A stretch of 64,000 nt of DNA from Bacteroidota bacterium (lineage in GTDB: Bacteria > Bacteroidota > JABWAT01). Location of the stretch: positions 20,295-84,294 of the forward strand of contig JAIUNL010000020.1 of assembly GCA_020161835.1 (NCBI GenBank). Reading direction: 5' to 3'. A model generated the notes under the pieces. It did not search any database. It saw only the letters and a list, made by a program, of their open reading frames with translations, and had not been told where the DNA came from. Shown in pieces: positions 44,950 to 52,312 of the stretch. The position numbers and the translations under genes were made by a program. Each line of letters starts with the position of its first letter. The stretch's first letter is position 1.

Positions 44950-45067
44950 GTTGATGAGACCCCATTTAAACACCATTTAGACTTTACGGGGCTTATTTAA
45001 CCATTTTTTTCCGTCTATCAGGACGAATAAAAAGAAAACGCCTTAAAATCGAAATTAGAGGCCTTCC

Positions 45068-45301
45068 GTGACGATCAAAATTTTGACATCAAACCACATC
45101 GAGATCGGTGAAAAACATCCCTTCCGGCTGGGCGTTAATCACGACGGGACATGGTTAACCGGCAAGGGACACCAAATCTGGAAACATAAATTTACCGGTG
45201 AACTTTTCATCACATCCAAGGAACCGGATGGTGAATTCAGTGAGGAGTTTATTTTCATCTGTCATGTGCCCGAACATGCCCACAATAACCTGTTAGATTA
45301 A
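45068..45301 (+). CDS. Small phage protein, unknown
   Basis: This 77-residue beta-rich protein lies between portal and gpF, with its stop two bases before the next start. It has an aromatic/His-rich content (GKGHQIWKHKFTGELFITSK; CHVPEHAHNN). No family is recognised. The 118 bases before it hold no gene. Confidence 0.55.
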   Translation: MTIKILTSNHIEIGEKHPFRLGVNHDGTWLTGKGHQIWKHKFTGELFITSKEPDGEFSEEFIFICHVPEHAHNNLLD

Positions 45302-45303
45302 CC

Positions 45304-46173
45304 ATGTCAAAACCACTCGATCTTTCTGCCTTTTTTGACCTGGAACCCGAAGCAATTGTAAAAGCTTTCGAGGCCAAAGGGTATTCGTTCTCCTGGGACT
45401 GGACGGATACCTGGCAGGAAGCTCACTCCAAAACGTTTACGGTTGCCAAGGTAATGAAAATGGACATCCTGCAGGACATCCGGGATGGGGTAACCGATGC
45501 CATCCAGGACGGAATTACTTTCCACGAATTTAAGAAACGGATTATCCCGGATCTTCAGGCAAAAGGATGGTGGGGCAGGGTTCCTGCAAAAGACGTTCCT
45601 TCAGATGCAGCACTTCCGGCCGGGGTTGACCCGAATAAAGAAGTTCAGCTCGGATCCGTCCGCCGGCTGCGTACCATCTACCAAACCAATATGCAGGTTG
45701 CCTTTTCAGTTGGCCGGTGGAAGGCAATGAAAGAAAATGCTGAAACCCGGCCGATGTGGGGATGGGTGTCTCTCCTGGATAACCGCTCCCGGCTCTCTCA
45801 CCGGTTGCTCGATTATACCGTTTCCGGGAAGGTGTATCCGCATGATGACCCATTCTGGTCAAAGTTCTATCCGCCGATCGACTGGGGATGCCGGTGCCGG
45901 GTTCGTGCCTTCCGGGAGAATGAACTTAAAAGCCGCGGGTTGGTTGCAGCTTCAGCTGAAAAACTGATCAAGATTGAAAAGGTTCCCCTGAAGGAATCAG
46001 ATCCAACCGGACCGCAGGCGGACATTGCTGTCTTTCTGGGTGGCAAACAAGCAGTCAGAACCGGAAAAGGTTGGGGATATGATAAGGGGCAAGCTGCGTT
46101 TCCAAATACAAAGGTTTATTCGAAGGATATTTTGAATGCTGCAGCAAAATCAAAAATGGGAAAAGCACCATGA
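45304..46173 (+). CDS. Phage head morphogenesis protein (Mu gpF / SPP1 gp7-like)
   Basis: The 289-residue protein contains the gp7/gpF signature: YQTNMQVAFSVGRWKAM, WGWVSLLDNRSRLSHRLLD, and HDDPFWSKFYPPIDWGCRCRVRAF with a Cys pair. The N-terminal half is helical. In Mu and SPP1 this minor head protein binds the portal and is needed for infectious virions. It overlaps the next gene by 4 bases. Confidence 0.88.
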   Translation: MSKPLDLSAFFDLEPEAIVKAFEAKGYSFSWDWTDTWQEAHSKTFTVAKVMKMDILQDIRDGVTDAIQDGITFHEFKKRIIPDLQAKGWWGRVPAKDVPSDAALPAGVDPNKEVQLGSVRRLRTIYQTNMQVAFSVGRWKAMKENAETRPMWGWVSLLDNRSRLSHRLLDYTVSGKVYPHDDPFWSKFYPPIDWGCRCRVRAFRENELKSRGLVAASAEKLIKIEKVPLKESDPTGPQADIAVFLGGKQAVRTGKGWGYDKGQAAFPNTKVYSKDILNAAAKSKMGKAP

Positions 46174-46520
46174 GACTGATAACTCTTAGTCCTCAATTTC
46201 TCAAATTGGATATTCTGCCTGGTGAAAACCCGGCCGCCGCAAATCACCATCACGTTGTTTCCGATATAAACAATGCTGACGGTATCTGGTTTCTTTGCCC
46301 GAAGTGTTACATGGATGGTGGAATGACCGGAAAAGGAGTTCACTCTATTATTTGCTGGACACCTAAAGTTTCCACCGAAGTAAACCCGAAACCCGGCAGG
46401 TGGAATCTGGTTGGAACAAACTTCCGGGATATTTCCCTGGTTGCCGGATCCTCATCAATTTTACTCAACGGCGGATGTAATGCCCACTTCTGGATCCGCG
46501 ACGGGGAAATCATTTTTTAA
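46170..46520 (+). CDS. DUF6527-like protein (first)
   Basis: The protein has 116 residues with possible metal ligands: HHH near residue 26, CPKC at 43-46, His and Cys in GVHSIICW, and a C-terminal GGCNAHFWIRDGEI. The pattern (CxxC, HS..CW, late H-x-W) fits the DUF6527-type proteins found in phage head regions. Their function is unknown. Confidence 0.6.
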   Translation: MRLITLSPQFLKLDILPGENPAAANHHHVVSDINNADGIWFLCPKCYMDGGMTGKGVHSIICWTPKVSTEVNPKPGRWNLVGTNFRDISLVAGSSSILLNGGCNAHFWIRDGEIIF

Positions 46521-46523
46521 CTT

Positions 46524-46910
46524 ATGGAAATCAACATGAAACCAGTTTTAAAACAAGTTCCTCCAGATCAGTACTGGGGCTTTACTTATTTGTTTGATTG
46601 TCCGGGATGCGGTGACTTCCATGGTTTTAATGAGACGATCTGGCAATTCAACGGGGATCTGGTTAAACCAACTATCTCACCATCAATTTTAGTAACCTGG
46701 ACTGAATTCTCTGAATTAGGCAGAAAACAATATGATGAATGGTATGCAGGGCTAAGAGACAAAAATAGAACAGGCAAGTTTGATTCCATTACAAAGGTTT
46801 GCCACTGCTTCATCCGGGAAGGAAGAATTCAGTTTCTGGGTGACTGCTGGCATGAACTCAAAGGTCAGACCGTTGACCTTCCACCGGCAACCCCCATAAA
46901 CCCTGATTAA
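46524..46910 (+). CDS. DUF6527-like protein (second)
   Basis: The 128-residue protein has CPGCGDFHGF, then DLVKPTISPSILVTW, then CHCFIREGRIQFLGDCWHELKGQTVDLP. These motifs recur in phage proteins that databases call DUF6527 (sometimes wrongly 'ammonia monooxygenase'). Cys/His content suggests a zinc or iron site. It is next to a related gene and may work with it. Confidence 0.68.
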   Translation: MEINMKPVLKQVPPDQYWGFTYLFDCPGCGDFHGFNETIWQFNGDLVKPTISPSILVTWTEFSELGRKQYDEWYAGLRDKNRTGKFDSITKVCHCFIREGRIQFLGDCWHELKGQTVDLPPATPINPD

Positions 46911-46922
46911 AGGAGGCTTCAA

Positions 46923-47126
46923 TTGGACTTTAATTTTTCCATCATCGCTACGGTTTCACCCCAAAAAACCGACCTGTTCCTGATCCCTACCATCCGGGTT
47001 GAATCAGAACTGGAAGTCACTGAAAGTTGCGGGGTTCAGTTCGAAACGAATACAACAAGAATCAGCCTGATTTTATTCGTGCTGCAGCTGCAATTCGAGT
47101 TTATTTCATCCGGAGAAATTTTCTGA
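46923..47126 (+). CDS. Small protein between DUF6527-like gene and gpG
   Basis: The start is TTG 46,923, supported by AAAGGAGG 6-13 bases upstream, the best ribosome-binding site in this block. The 67-residue product is beta-rich with a hydrophobic C-terminal part. Its TGA overlaps the gpG ATG (TGATG), so it probably couples translation of gpG. Confidence 0.55.
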   Translation: MDFNFSIIATVSPQKTDLFLIPTIRVESELEVTESCGVQFETNTTRISLILFVLQLQFEFISSGEIF

Positions 47127-47689
47127 TGTTCAGCCAGACCATTGTTAAGAACCTGGCCGGGAAAAAACTGCAGGAACTTGCCGGAAAACTGGGCAATCTG
47201 ACCCCGGTCATGGCATCCATCTCTGAAGACTTGCTTGCTTACACTGAAGATAACTTCCGGTCTGAAGGGAAAACCCTGGGAAAACCCTGGAAAGAACTTT
47301 CAAAAGCCAGGATAAAACAAAGGGGCAGCGCTCATCCTATACTGCAGGATCAGGGGATTCTGGCAAAGAGCATTCAAAACGCACACACCAGCGACACGGC
47401 CAGCGTTTCAACCAATATGGCGTATGCCGCAATTCATCAGTTTGGTGGCGAAATCCAGGTAAACCGAACCATTACAACCCGGCTCAGAACAAAGGCCAGC
47501 GGTGAGCTGATGAGACAGAAGTCAAACGCTAATCTGGCTGTCTTTGCAAAAAGCAGTCACAAACGCTTTAAAGAGTCAAAGACTCAGACATCGTATGTCA
47601 TGAAAATGCCGGAACGGCAATACATCGGGGTCAACCAGGAAAACATCAGACAGATGGAAAATAATATCAAGGATTGGCTGATTCAATAA
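47126..47689 (+). CDS. Virion morphogenesis protein (Mu gpG-like)
   Basis: The start at 47,126 (MFSQTIVKNLAGKKL) gives 187 residues. The virion-morphogenesis pattern is seen: FRSEGKTLGKPWKELSKARI, HPILQDQGILAKSIQ, and MAYAAIHQFGGEIQV. In Mu, gpG acts in tail or head-tail joining. It is the last gene of the plus-strand packaging block and is followed by a terminator. Confidence 0.87.
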   Translation: MFSQTIVKNLAGKKLQELAGKLGNLTPVMASISEDLLAYTEDNFRSEGKTLGKPWKELSKARIKQRGSAHPILQDQGILAKSIQNAHTSDTASVSTNMAYAAIHQFGGEIQVNRTITTRLRTKASGELMRQKSNANLAVFAKSSHKRFKESKTQTSYVMKMPERQYIGVNQENIRQMENNIKDWLIQ

Positions 47690-47698
47690 TTCCCCTGT

Positions 47699-47783
47699 TG
47701 TCATCCCGGACTTAGCCTGCCCCGAACGCTTTCGGGGATCCGGGATCCATCTTAACAGAAAAGCCCGGCATGACCGGGCTTTT
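47699..47783. terminator. Terminator region between convergent phage operons, with palindromic repeat
   Basis: Bases 47,699-47,747 are a TGTCATCCCGGA...TCCGGGAT palindrome with inner CCCCGAACG..CTTTCGGGG. Bases 47,760-47,782 form AAAGCCCGG/CCGGGCTTT followed by a long T-run on +. It stops the packaging operon and the minus-strand operon in both directions. The first palindrome is like host intergenic repeats (8,636-8,672). Confidence 0.8.
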
Positions 47784-47784
47784 T

Positions 47785-47997
47785 TTATTTTTTTCTACCT
47801 TCATAATTTACTGGTTTTAAAACAACCCCAGCAGATCCGTGATCCATCCTGCTGAATTGTGGTACAACCGTAAGTACCAACTCCCTCACCGACATATTTT
47901 TTTCTTCTGCAGTAGCCCTCAGTGCCATCCACTCTGCATCCGTAAACCTGATCGACCGCTGTTTCGCTAATCTCGAATCATCATATTTTGGTTTCAT
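47785..47997 (-). CDS. Ribbon-helix-helix-like small DNA-binding protein
   Basis: The 70-residue protein has KQRSIRFTDAEWMALRATAEEKNMSVRELVLTVV, the pattern of a MetJ/Arc-type ribbon-helix-helix. It is probably a phage regulator or an antitoxin-like relic; no toxin gene is beside it. It overlaps its upstream neighbour by 4 bases. Confidence 0.6.
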   Translation of the reverse strand: MKPKYDDSRLAKQRSIRFTDAEWMALRATAEEKNMSVRELVLTVVPQFSRMDHGSAGVVLKPVNYEGRKK

Positions 47998-48488
47998 TTT
48001 TGCACCCCCATTTCTTCTCTCTGACTCAGCGCTTCGGCAATAGATTGGAACTCAAATTCAGGATACCCATCAGTACTCTCACAATTTGGGCAGATATAAA
48101 CCTGGCAGTCATCAGTTACCCAGTCATTTTCTATTATTTCAAATCTTGATTTTTTTTTACATTCAGAGCATTCAATCAGTGGATTTTCGTATTTAAAAAA
48201 ATAATCAGGATCGGGCAAATGATGATGCTCAATGTACTCCTGTTTATATTCTATTCGACAATTTTTATCCTGCAAAAGTTGAGGTGGAACCTCCCCTATC
48301 CAGTAAAAAACAGATTCAGTTTTATCGAAAGACCTTCTTTGAGTTGTTATTTGAATTAAATCTTTAAGATAGTCAGGTATTTTCCCGGTGTAGGTACATT
48401 TAATTTCCAGTCTGCCGGGTACCACAGTTAAGGTTTTTCCTGCATTCGGATTTCTCCGAATCGATGCTTTTAGGATGTTAATTTTCAA
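47994..48488 (-). CDS. Zinc-ribbon hypothetical protein
   Basis: The protein has 164 residues. The C-terminal part has two Cys pairs, CSEC and CPNC, separated by about 25 residues, likely a zinc ribbon. The N-terminal part is basic (SIRRNPNAGKTL). Family unknown. It lies in a four-gene operon (47,785-49,212) behind the promoter at 49,243-49,274. Confidence 0.6.
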   Translation of the reverse strand: MKINILKASIRRNPNAGKTLTVVPGRLEIKCTYTGKIPDYLKDLIQITTQRRSFDKTESVFYWIGEVPPQLLQDKNCRIEYKQEYIEHHHLPDPDYFFKYENPLIECSECKKKSRFEIIENDWVTDDCQVYICPNCESTDGYPEFEFQSIAEALSQREEMGVQK

Positions 48489-48931
48489 TTTTGCATCCCC
48501 CTATAAGCAGTAACAACATGTTCGATCGGAATAATCTGATCGTTTTCCTTTGCCTTAACAAATTTTTGCTGAAAATATGTCCAGGCAATAACCATATTCT
48601 CTATTGTTTCCATCGTCACCCCATCATCTGAATAATCTGGTGAAATAACACAGTTTGTCCGCATTTCGTTTAGCCGGTCGAGTTCATCAAGAATAAACTG
48701 ACCAACCTGTCCGGGAGTTTGTAGACCTTCAACAAAGCCATCTCTTTCACCGGTAATAATTGAGTAGGTAACATCAAGCGGAAATCCATTTGTTTTTTCC
48801 ATGAAAATACCGTGTTCAATCATGTACCTTTTTGAAACAACATCAACAAAAAGGTTAATCCAGATATTTGTTCCCGGGCAGATATATGACCGGATTTCAT
48901 CAACCCGGTCTTTTTTGAGTGAGTATTTCAT
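48485..48931 (-). CDS. Hypothetical phage protein
   Basis: This 148-residue soluble protein has no motif that I recognise. It overlaps both neighbours by 4 bases (ATGA), so it is a real operon member. The content is mixed alpha/beta, acidic, with no membrane segment. Confidence 0.6.
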   Translation of the reverse strand: MKYSLKKDRVDEIRSYICPGTNIWINLFVDVVSKRYMIEHGIFMEKTNGFPLDVTYSIITGERDGFVEGLQTPGQVGQFILDELDRLNEMRTNCVISPDYSDDGVTMETIENMVIAWTYFQQKFVKAKENDQIIPIEHVVTAYRGMQN

Positions 48932-49212
48932 AAATTTGCCTTTGCGTATTCAAGAATTTCGATTTCATCGGAAGTCAATTCAACTTCAACACTTTTCATT
49001 TCAACCGTTTTTGAAACGTGAGGGGTTCCGGCAAAATTAATATAGATTCCGCCACCCTGTAACCACACCCCATGCCCACCACAAACAAACCCAGTGTAAA
49101 TCTTCAGTTCAGTGTCATTTAATCTGAGTGTGAAATAATTAAATTTATAACCATTTGCCTTTTTACCAATTTCACTGGAAAGAATTTCGATTTTGCTGGT
49201 TGTAGTTGTCAT
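48928..49212 (-). CDS. Hypothetical phage protein
   Basis: This 94-residue protein is the first gene of the operon that runs to 47,785. Beta-rich first part (TSKIEILSSEIGKKANGYKFNYFTLRL), helical end. No known family. Its promoter lies 31-62 bases upstream. Confidence 0.6.
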   Translation of the reverse strand: MTTTTSKIEILSSEIGKKANGYKFNYFTLRLNDTELKIYTGFVCGGHGVWLQGGGIYINFAGTPHVSKTVEMKSVEVELTSDEIEILEYAKANL

Positions 49213-49242
49213 GGCTGTCTCCGTTTGTCTTAGTTTCTATAA

Positions 49243-49274
49243 CAAAGATACGGCGTTGTATTGCTATTTGTCAA
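49243..49274 (-). promoter_or_regulatory. Phage promoter of the ACGCCGTA type (copy 1)
   Basis: TTGACA at 49,274-49,269, an 18-base spacer, then TATCTTTG at 49,250-49,243, a perfect TAnnTTTG. The bases ACGCCG just before the -7 box recur in two further promoters at 50,333 and 52,313. Confidence 0.8.
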
Positions 49275-49337
49275 TACAATTATGAAAGATAATTTCAATG
49301 GTGTTTTGGTTTTAATAGGGAGCGTCTATAAATAAAA

Positions 49338-49380
49338 CCCGGACCCTGCATTGCACAGAATCCGGGTAGGCGTTAGAACG
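49338..49380 (-). terminator. Terminator after the first Bro-N cassette, similar to host small-RNA terminator
   Basis: On the minus strand, CGTTCTAACGCCTACCCGG leads into a hairpin (arms at 49,338-49,343 and 49,361-49,366) whose loop region TGTGCAATGCAG is followed by TTTTATTT. Host bases 10,368-10,430 show the same order of elements. Confidence 0.65.
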
Positions 49381-49400
49381 GAGGGATTAGAGAGGCAGGT

Positions 49401-49616
49401 TTACGCCTCTTCTTTGGGCAGTTTTAGTTTAGGGTTAGCCAGATCAGGAATCATAGCAGAAACCAGATTCATGATATGGAACAACTCGGTTGTATTCAGA
49501 ATGGTATCCTCATTCATCGAGGCTACCGCCATAAGCAGACTTCTGATGGTACCATCGAGTTCATCTGGGCCACCTTTCATCTGAATCGTAATGGTATGCT
49601 CATTAATAGTGACCAT
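49401..49616 (-). CDS. Small partner of Bro-N antirepressor (copy 1)
   Basis: This 71-residue protein starts inside the last 14 bases of the Bro-N gene. It is paralogous to the 51,406 gene: both share VTI-E---I-MKGG, SLL, a T-LN-TE block, and a C terminus PD-A-P--KLP. No family is recognised. Conservation of the pair suggests the two products act together or that the small protein limits the antirepressor. Confidence 0.7.
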   Translation of the reverse strand: MVTINEHTITIQMKGGPDELDGTIRSLLMAVASMNEDTILNTTELFHIMNLVSAMIPDLANPKLKLPKEEA

Positions 49617-50115
49617 GGTTCCCCCCGGTGAGTTTAGCCAGCAACCGTTCCCGAACTTCCGTTTCTCTTACCAGACAGACATCTGCCAGAATCGAGATCA
49701 GCCGGTCTTTATCGAGCCGGTTATGGTTTCTTTTTTCGGGAAGCTGCTTACGCTCAGGCGGGAGGGCTTTACCCGGAACCTCATAATGCCCGGTCTTTCT
49801 GATTGCCGGCAACATTTCTGCAGTAACCCATTTGGTAAACTGTTTGGCTTCCGGTTTTCTGGATCCCAGAATCAATTTGTATAAGCCCGATTCATTAACC
49901 ATGTTCACCATTCTGCGCTGACCTGTTCGGGGTTGAATCCCGAACAGCTTTTCATCTGGGTCGAGTCGCTTTACAGCATCACTGACATCACTGATTCCCA
50001 AAATACGGCAAACATCCATAGCTATAAACCATGGATTACCGTGTTCATCTAAATGTGCTTGGAGTGGATGTTTTTGGAAGGAAAATATCTGAGGCGTTTG
50101 AGAAGTCGTTTTCAT
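49603..50115 (-). CDS. Bro-N domain antirepressor (copy 1)
   Basis: I use ATG 50,115 (MKTTSQTPQIFSFQ) after AAAGGA at 50,121-50,126. A longer in-frame reading to 50,223 translates the structured leader and is probably not the main product. The 170-residue protein has a Bro-N domain (residues 8-110: HGNPWFIAMDVCRILGI, SDAVKRLDPDEK, NESGLYKLILGSRKPEAK, KWVTAEMLPAIRKTG) and a 60-residue C-terminal part. Bro-N/ANT proteins bind DNA or phage repressors and trigger lytic growth in known cases. The C-terminal 95 residues are almost identical to the second copy. Confidence 0.86.
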   Translation of the reverse strand: MKTTSQTPQIFSFQKHPLQAHLDEHGNPWFIAMDVCRILGISDVSDAVKRLDPDEKLFGIQPRTGQRRMVNMVNESGLYKLILGSRKPEAKQFTKWVTAEMLPAIRKTGHYEVPGKALPPERKQLPEKRNHNRLDKDRLISILADVCLVRETEVRERLLAKLTGGNHGHY

Positions 50116-50166
50116 TATCGAATCCTTTTGTATCGGACTGGTAAACTTGGTGTCCCGCAAAAAGGG

Positions 50167-50328
50167 GGCGGAGTTACCTTTCCCGCTACAAAAGTCCTCG
50201 ACGAGGCGCTTGCGTACAGCCATTACGACTGCAGCACGGGGGTATAACTCCGCCTTTTCAGTTACAAAAACGTGAAAACAAGGGGTAACGAAAAAGGTGA
50301 GGGGTTAACCTCGTCTAGTGACTTTTGT
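50167..50328 (-). ncRNA. Structured C4-like antisense leader of antirepressor copy 1
   Basis: In transcript order the leader has segment A (50,328-50,309), B (50,254-50,245), A' (50,206-50,188) and B' (50,176-50,167). A pairs with A' (9 + 7 bp around a small internal loop) and B with B' (10 bp, GGCGGAGTTA type), in interleaved order. Hairpins lie between A and B (GTTAC/GTAAC) and between B and A' (50,217-50,231). In phages P1 and P7 the C4 RNA, made from the same leader as the antirepressor, has two segments complementary to two downstream target segments and blocks translation. The layout here is the same. A cis pseudoknot is the alternative. Confidence 0.65.
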
Positions 50329-50332
50329 GTTA

Positions 50333-50363
50333 CCAAGGTACGGCGTTTTGAAAATGTTGTCAA
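50333..50363 (-). promoter_or_regulatory. Phage promoter of the ACGCCGTA type (copy 2), before Bro-N copy 1
   Basis: TTGACA at 50,363-50,358, a 17-base spacer, and TACCTTGG at 50,340-50,333. Bases 50,331-50,363 are almost identical to the promoter at 52,311-52,343. The expected transcript start is near segment A of the leader. Confidence 0.78.
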
Positions 50364-50382
50364 GAGACGGCTCATTTCCGGG

Positions 50383-51033
50383 TTAAAACTTGATGGTGTA
50401 ATTCAGGGCAACGCCCTTATTGATCGGCTCAATAGAAACCGATTCGATTGAAAGAATGACCCCGGCAACTGCACCGGCACCACAAATGATTGCAAGAATG
50501 GTTTCCCTAACTTGTGTTTTTTTATAGTCCTTAAGCTGTTCATCTGTTGCTCCTCTTTTCTTTTCGTCATCAATCGTTTTTCCCCATTCACTTGCTTTAG
50601 TGCCATAATCCCAGGCAAGTCCGGCAGAGACAAGGGCAAAAGCAATACCGGCACCGTTTACTTTATAACGGGAGGGCGGGGCAACAACAGGCACCCCTTG
50701 GGCTTGTGCTTTTATTTCCCGGTTCGCTGCCAGCTTTCTTGTCACTTCAGAAGGGTTCAGAATTCCTGATTTTAGAACAAGACCGATAGCGCCATCCTTT
50801 TGTTTGGCAACGTAGTAAAACACATCGGTTGAATCGTAAACGAGCACAAACTCATTTAATTCAAGAACCCTGAGTGTTGGTGTATTCACATCTGCTTTTT
50901 CATAAACCGTAACATTGTCTTTTTTAGCCTGGCTACCGAAAGCACCCGGGTGGTTTTTTTTCAGTTCTGAGAAAGATTGGGCAGAAAGGGTACCGGTTGC
51001 CAGTACCAGTAAAACGGTAAGCATGGTTTTCAT
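50383..51033 (-). CDS. Exported protein of unknown function, candidate lysogeny gene
   Basis: The 216-residue protein has a clean signal peptide (MKTMLTVLLVLATGTLSAQ). A region resembling a small SH3-like domain follows (NVTVYEKADVNTPTLRVLELNEFVLVY...). A C-terminal Gly/Ala hydrophobic helix (ETILAIICGAGAVAGVILSI) precedes a beta-strand end with Phe (YTIKF), as in outer-membrane-linked proteins. It lies between the two antirepressor cassettes. A cell-envelope role such as altering phage sensitivity of the lysogen is an inference. Confidence 0.62.
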   Translation of the reverse strand: MKTMLTVLLVLATGTLSAQSFSELKKNHPGAFGSQAKKDNVTVYEKADVNTPTLRVLELNEFVLVYDSTDVFYYVAKQKDGAIGLVLKSGILNPSEVTRKLAANREIKAQAQGVPVVAPPSRYKVNGAGIAFALVSAGLAWDYGTKASEWGKTIDDEKKRGATDEQLKDYKKTQVRETILAIICGAGAVAGVILSIESVSIEPINKGVALNYTIKF

Positions 51034-51056
51034 TAGGTTATTCCTTTGGTTTGGGT

Positions 51057-51299
51057 TTAATTGTTACGGTCATTAATAAGAATTCTTGCTTCGAATTTTT
51101 CTATTATTTGATGATGAGTTTTATCATTTACTTCATCAACACATAGTTTGATACTATCGACAACCTTTTCAGACTTATCAAATAATTCAACTCTGTAGGC
51201 TGTGATTTGATATTTATCATGCCTGTAAACAAAGTAATAACCATCAGTTGATAAATAATACTTTTTATAAGTTTCAAAAGGATTCATTTGGTCATTCAT
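51057..51299 (-). CDS. Small hypothetical protein
   Basis: The start at 51,299 (MNDQMNPFETYK) is supported by AAAGGAAA upstream. The 80-residue protein is Tyr-rich (KKYYLSTDGYYFVYRHDKYQ), with alternating beta strands, then a charged helix. No family. It is followed by the exported protein, and they are probably one transcription unit. Confidence 0.5.
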   Translation of the reverse strand: MNDQMNPFETYKKYYLSTDGYYFVYRHDKYQITAYRVELFDKSEKVVDSIKLCVDEVNDKTHHQIIEKFEARILINDRNN

Positions 51300-51366
51300 T
51301 AGGAATTTCCTTTGGGTTTGAGATCTCATTCAATATCGGTTTAATCATGATTTAATTCCAGTTAGA

Positions 51367-51389
51367 GCCTGGAAACCCAGGCTCTAAAA
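51367..51389. terminator. Hairpin after second Bro-N cassette
   Basis: Arms AGAGCCTG and CAGGCTCT close a 7-base loop just after the 51,406 gene. There is no strong T-run on the minus strand, so it may be a stabilising or weak terminator hairpin. Confidence 0.45.
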
Positions 51390-51405
51390 AGAGAAGATAA
51401 TCAGA

Positions 51406-51633
51406 TCAGTAGTCTTTTTTCTTTCGTGGTGGTGGCAGTTTAAATGCCGGGTCTGCGATATCGGGCAACAACTCCCTGATAAGACTGGTTATGTGGTATG
51501 TTTCAGTAGAATTCAGCATGGTGTTTTCATCCTGCGAACCCAGAACGGCCAGCAGACTGTGAATCAGACCATTAAGATCTTCCTGGCCGCCTTTCATTCT
51601 AACCACAATCATCTGTTCTTCAATGGTTACCAT
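51406..51633 (-). CDS. Small partner of Bro-N antirepressor (copy 2)
   Basis: This 75-residue paralogue of the 49,401 gene overlaps the end of the Bro-N copy 2 gene by 14 bases, in the same manner. It has a basic tail (PPPRKKKDY), unlike the first copy. Unknown function; genetic linkage to Bro-N is kept in both cassettes. Confidence 0.7.
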   Translation of the reverse strand: MVTIEEQMIVVRMKGGQEDLNGLIHSLLAVLGSQDENTMLNSTETYHITSLIRELLPDIADPAFKLPPPRKKKDY

Positions 51634-52120
51634 GGATGCCCCCGGTGAGCTTAGCCAGCAACCGTTCCCGAACCTCTGTTTCTCTCACCAGACAAACATC
51701 TGCCAGGATCGAGATCAGCCGGTCTTTATCGAGCCGGTTGTGGTTTCTTTTTTCGGGAAGCTGCTTACGCTCAGGAGGCTGTGCCTTGCCCGGCACTTCG
51801 TAATGCCCGGTCTTTCTAATTGCCGGCAACATCTCTGCCGTAACCCATTTGGTAAACTGTTTGGCTTCTAGCTTTCGGGAGCCCAGTATCAACTTATATA
51901 ATCCGGATTCATTGATAATCCAGACAGACCGATTCTGACCTGATACCTGTATTATAGGCATCAGCTTTTCATCTGGGTCAAGCCTTGATACAGCTTGAGA
52001 AGGCTTTGATATGTGTAGTATTCTACAAACATCCCTTGCAATAAACCACGGATTACCGTTTTCGTCTAAATGGGTATGAAGTGATTTGTTCTGGAAGGAA
52101 AATACTTGAGGCGTATTCAT
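51620..52120 (-). CDS. Bro-N domain antirepressor (copy 2)
   Basis: The 166-residue protein starts MNTPQVFSFQNKSLHTHLD after AAGGAT 8 bases upstream. The Bro-N domain is at about residues 5-105. The last 95 residues match copy 1 almost perfectly, whereas the first 65 differ at about four in ten positions (SKPSQAVSRLDPDEKLMPIIQVSGQNRSVWI). This mosaic points to separate specificity at the N terminus with a shared C terminus. Its leader has the same fold as copy 1 but unrelated stems. Confidence 0.87.
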   Translation of the reverse strand: MNTPQVFSFQNKSLHTHLDENGNPWFIARDVCRILHISKPSQAVSRLDPDEKLMPIIQVSGQNRSVWIINESGLYKLILGSRKLEAKQFTKWVTAEMLPAIRKTGHYEVPGKAQPPERKQLPEKRNHNRLDKDRLISILADVCLVRETEVRERLLAKLTGGIHGNH

Positions 52121-52155
52121 TGTGGATCCTTGTGTTTAGTTGGGCTAAAAAAAAC

Positions 52156-52308
52156 GCCGGTGCACGCCCAAAGTCACACAAGGAGACTCCATCCGGTTGG
52201 TTACGGATGATGCACCGGCAAATGGAATATCACAGATTTCTCATAAACCGGCTGTAAATGAAAAATCCGCAATGACGGTGCGGTAACCCGCTTGTGTAAA
52301 TTTTGGGC
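52156..52308 (-). ncRNA. Structured C4-like antisense leader of antirepressor copy 2
   Basis: In transcript order: A (52,308-52,291), B (52,219-52,211), A' (52,182-52,166), B' (52,164-52,156). A and A' pair by 7 + 6 bp (GCCCAAA and CACAAG arms) around an internal loop. B and B' pair by 9 bp (GCCGGTGCA). Hairpins sit at 52,267-52,283 (CCGCA/TGCGG) and 52,190-52,209 (CATCCG/CGGATG). The minus strand AGTCTCCTTGTGTGACTTT block looks like sequence I remember from enterobacterial C4 target regions. The sequence of both stems is unrelated to leader 1 but the order is the same, which is strong evidence for the fold. Confidence 0.68.
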
Positions 52309-52312
52309 AGTA

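Noticed and set aside
47785..47997. Toxin-antitoxin system
   Set aside because: The ribbon-helix-helix protein resembles antitoxins, but no toxin-like gene lies beside it; the neighbours are a zinc-ribbon protein and the end of the packaging operon.
50115..50223. N-terminal extension of Bro-N copy 1 (start at 50,223, MAVRKRLVED...)
   Set aside because: It is open in frame but translates the A' and B' segments of the structured leader. Copy 2 has no such extension, and ATG 50,115 has a good ribosome site. It might still be an Icd-like leader reading, so it is only set aside.
50167..52308. HDV-like self-cleaving ribozyme in the antirepressor leaders
   Set aside because: The interleaved A-B-A'-B' pairing recalls the HDV double pseudoknot, but the stems are too long, the A-B distance is 55-75 bases, and no HDV-type P3/P1.1 core is seen. 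A C4-type explanation fits better.
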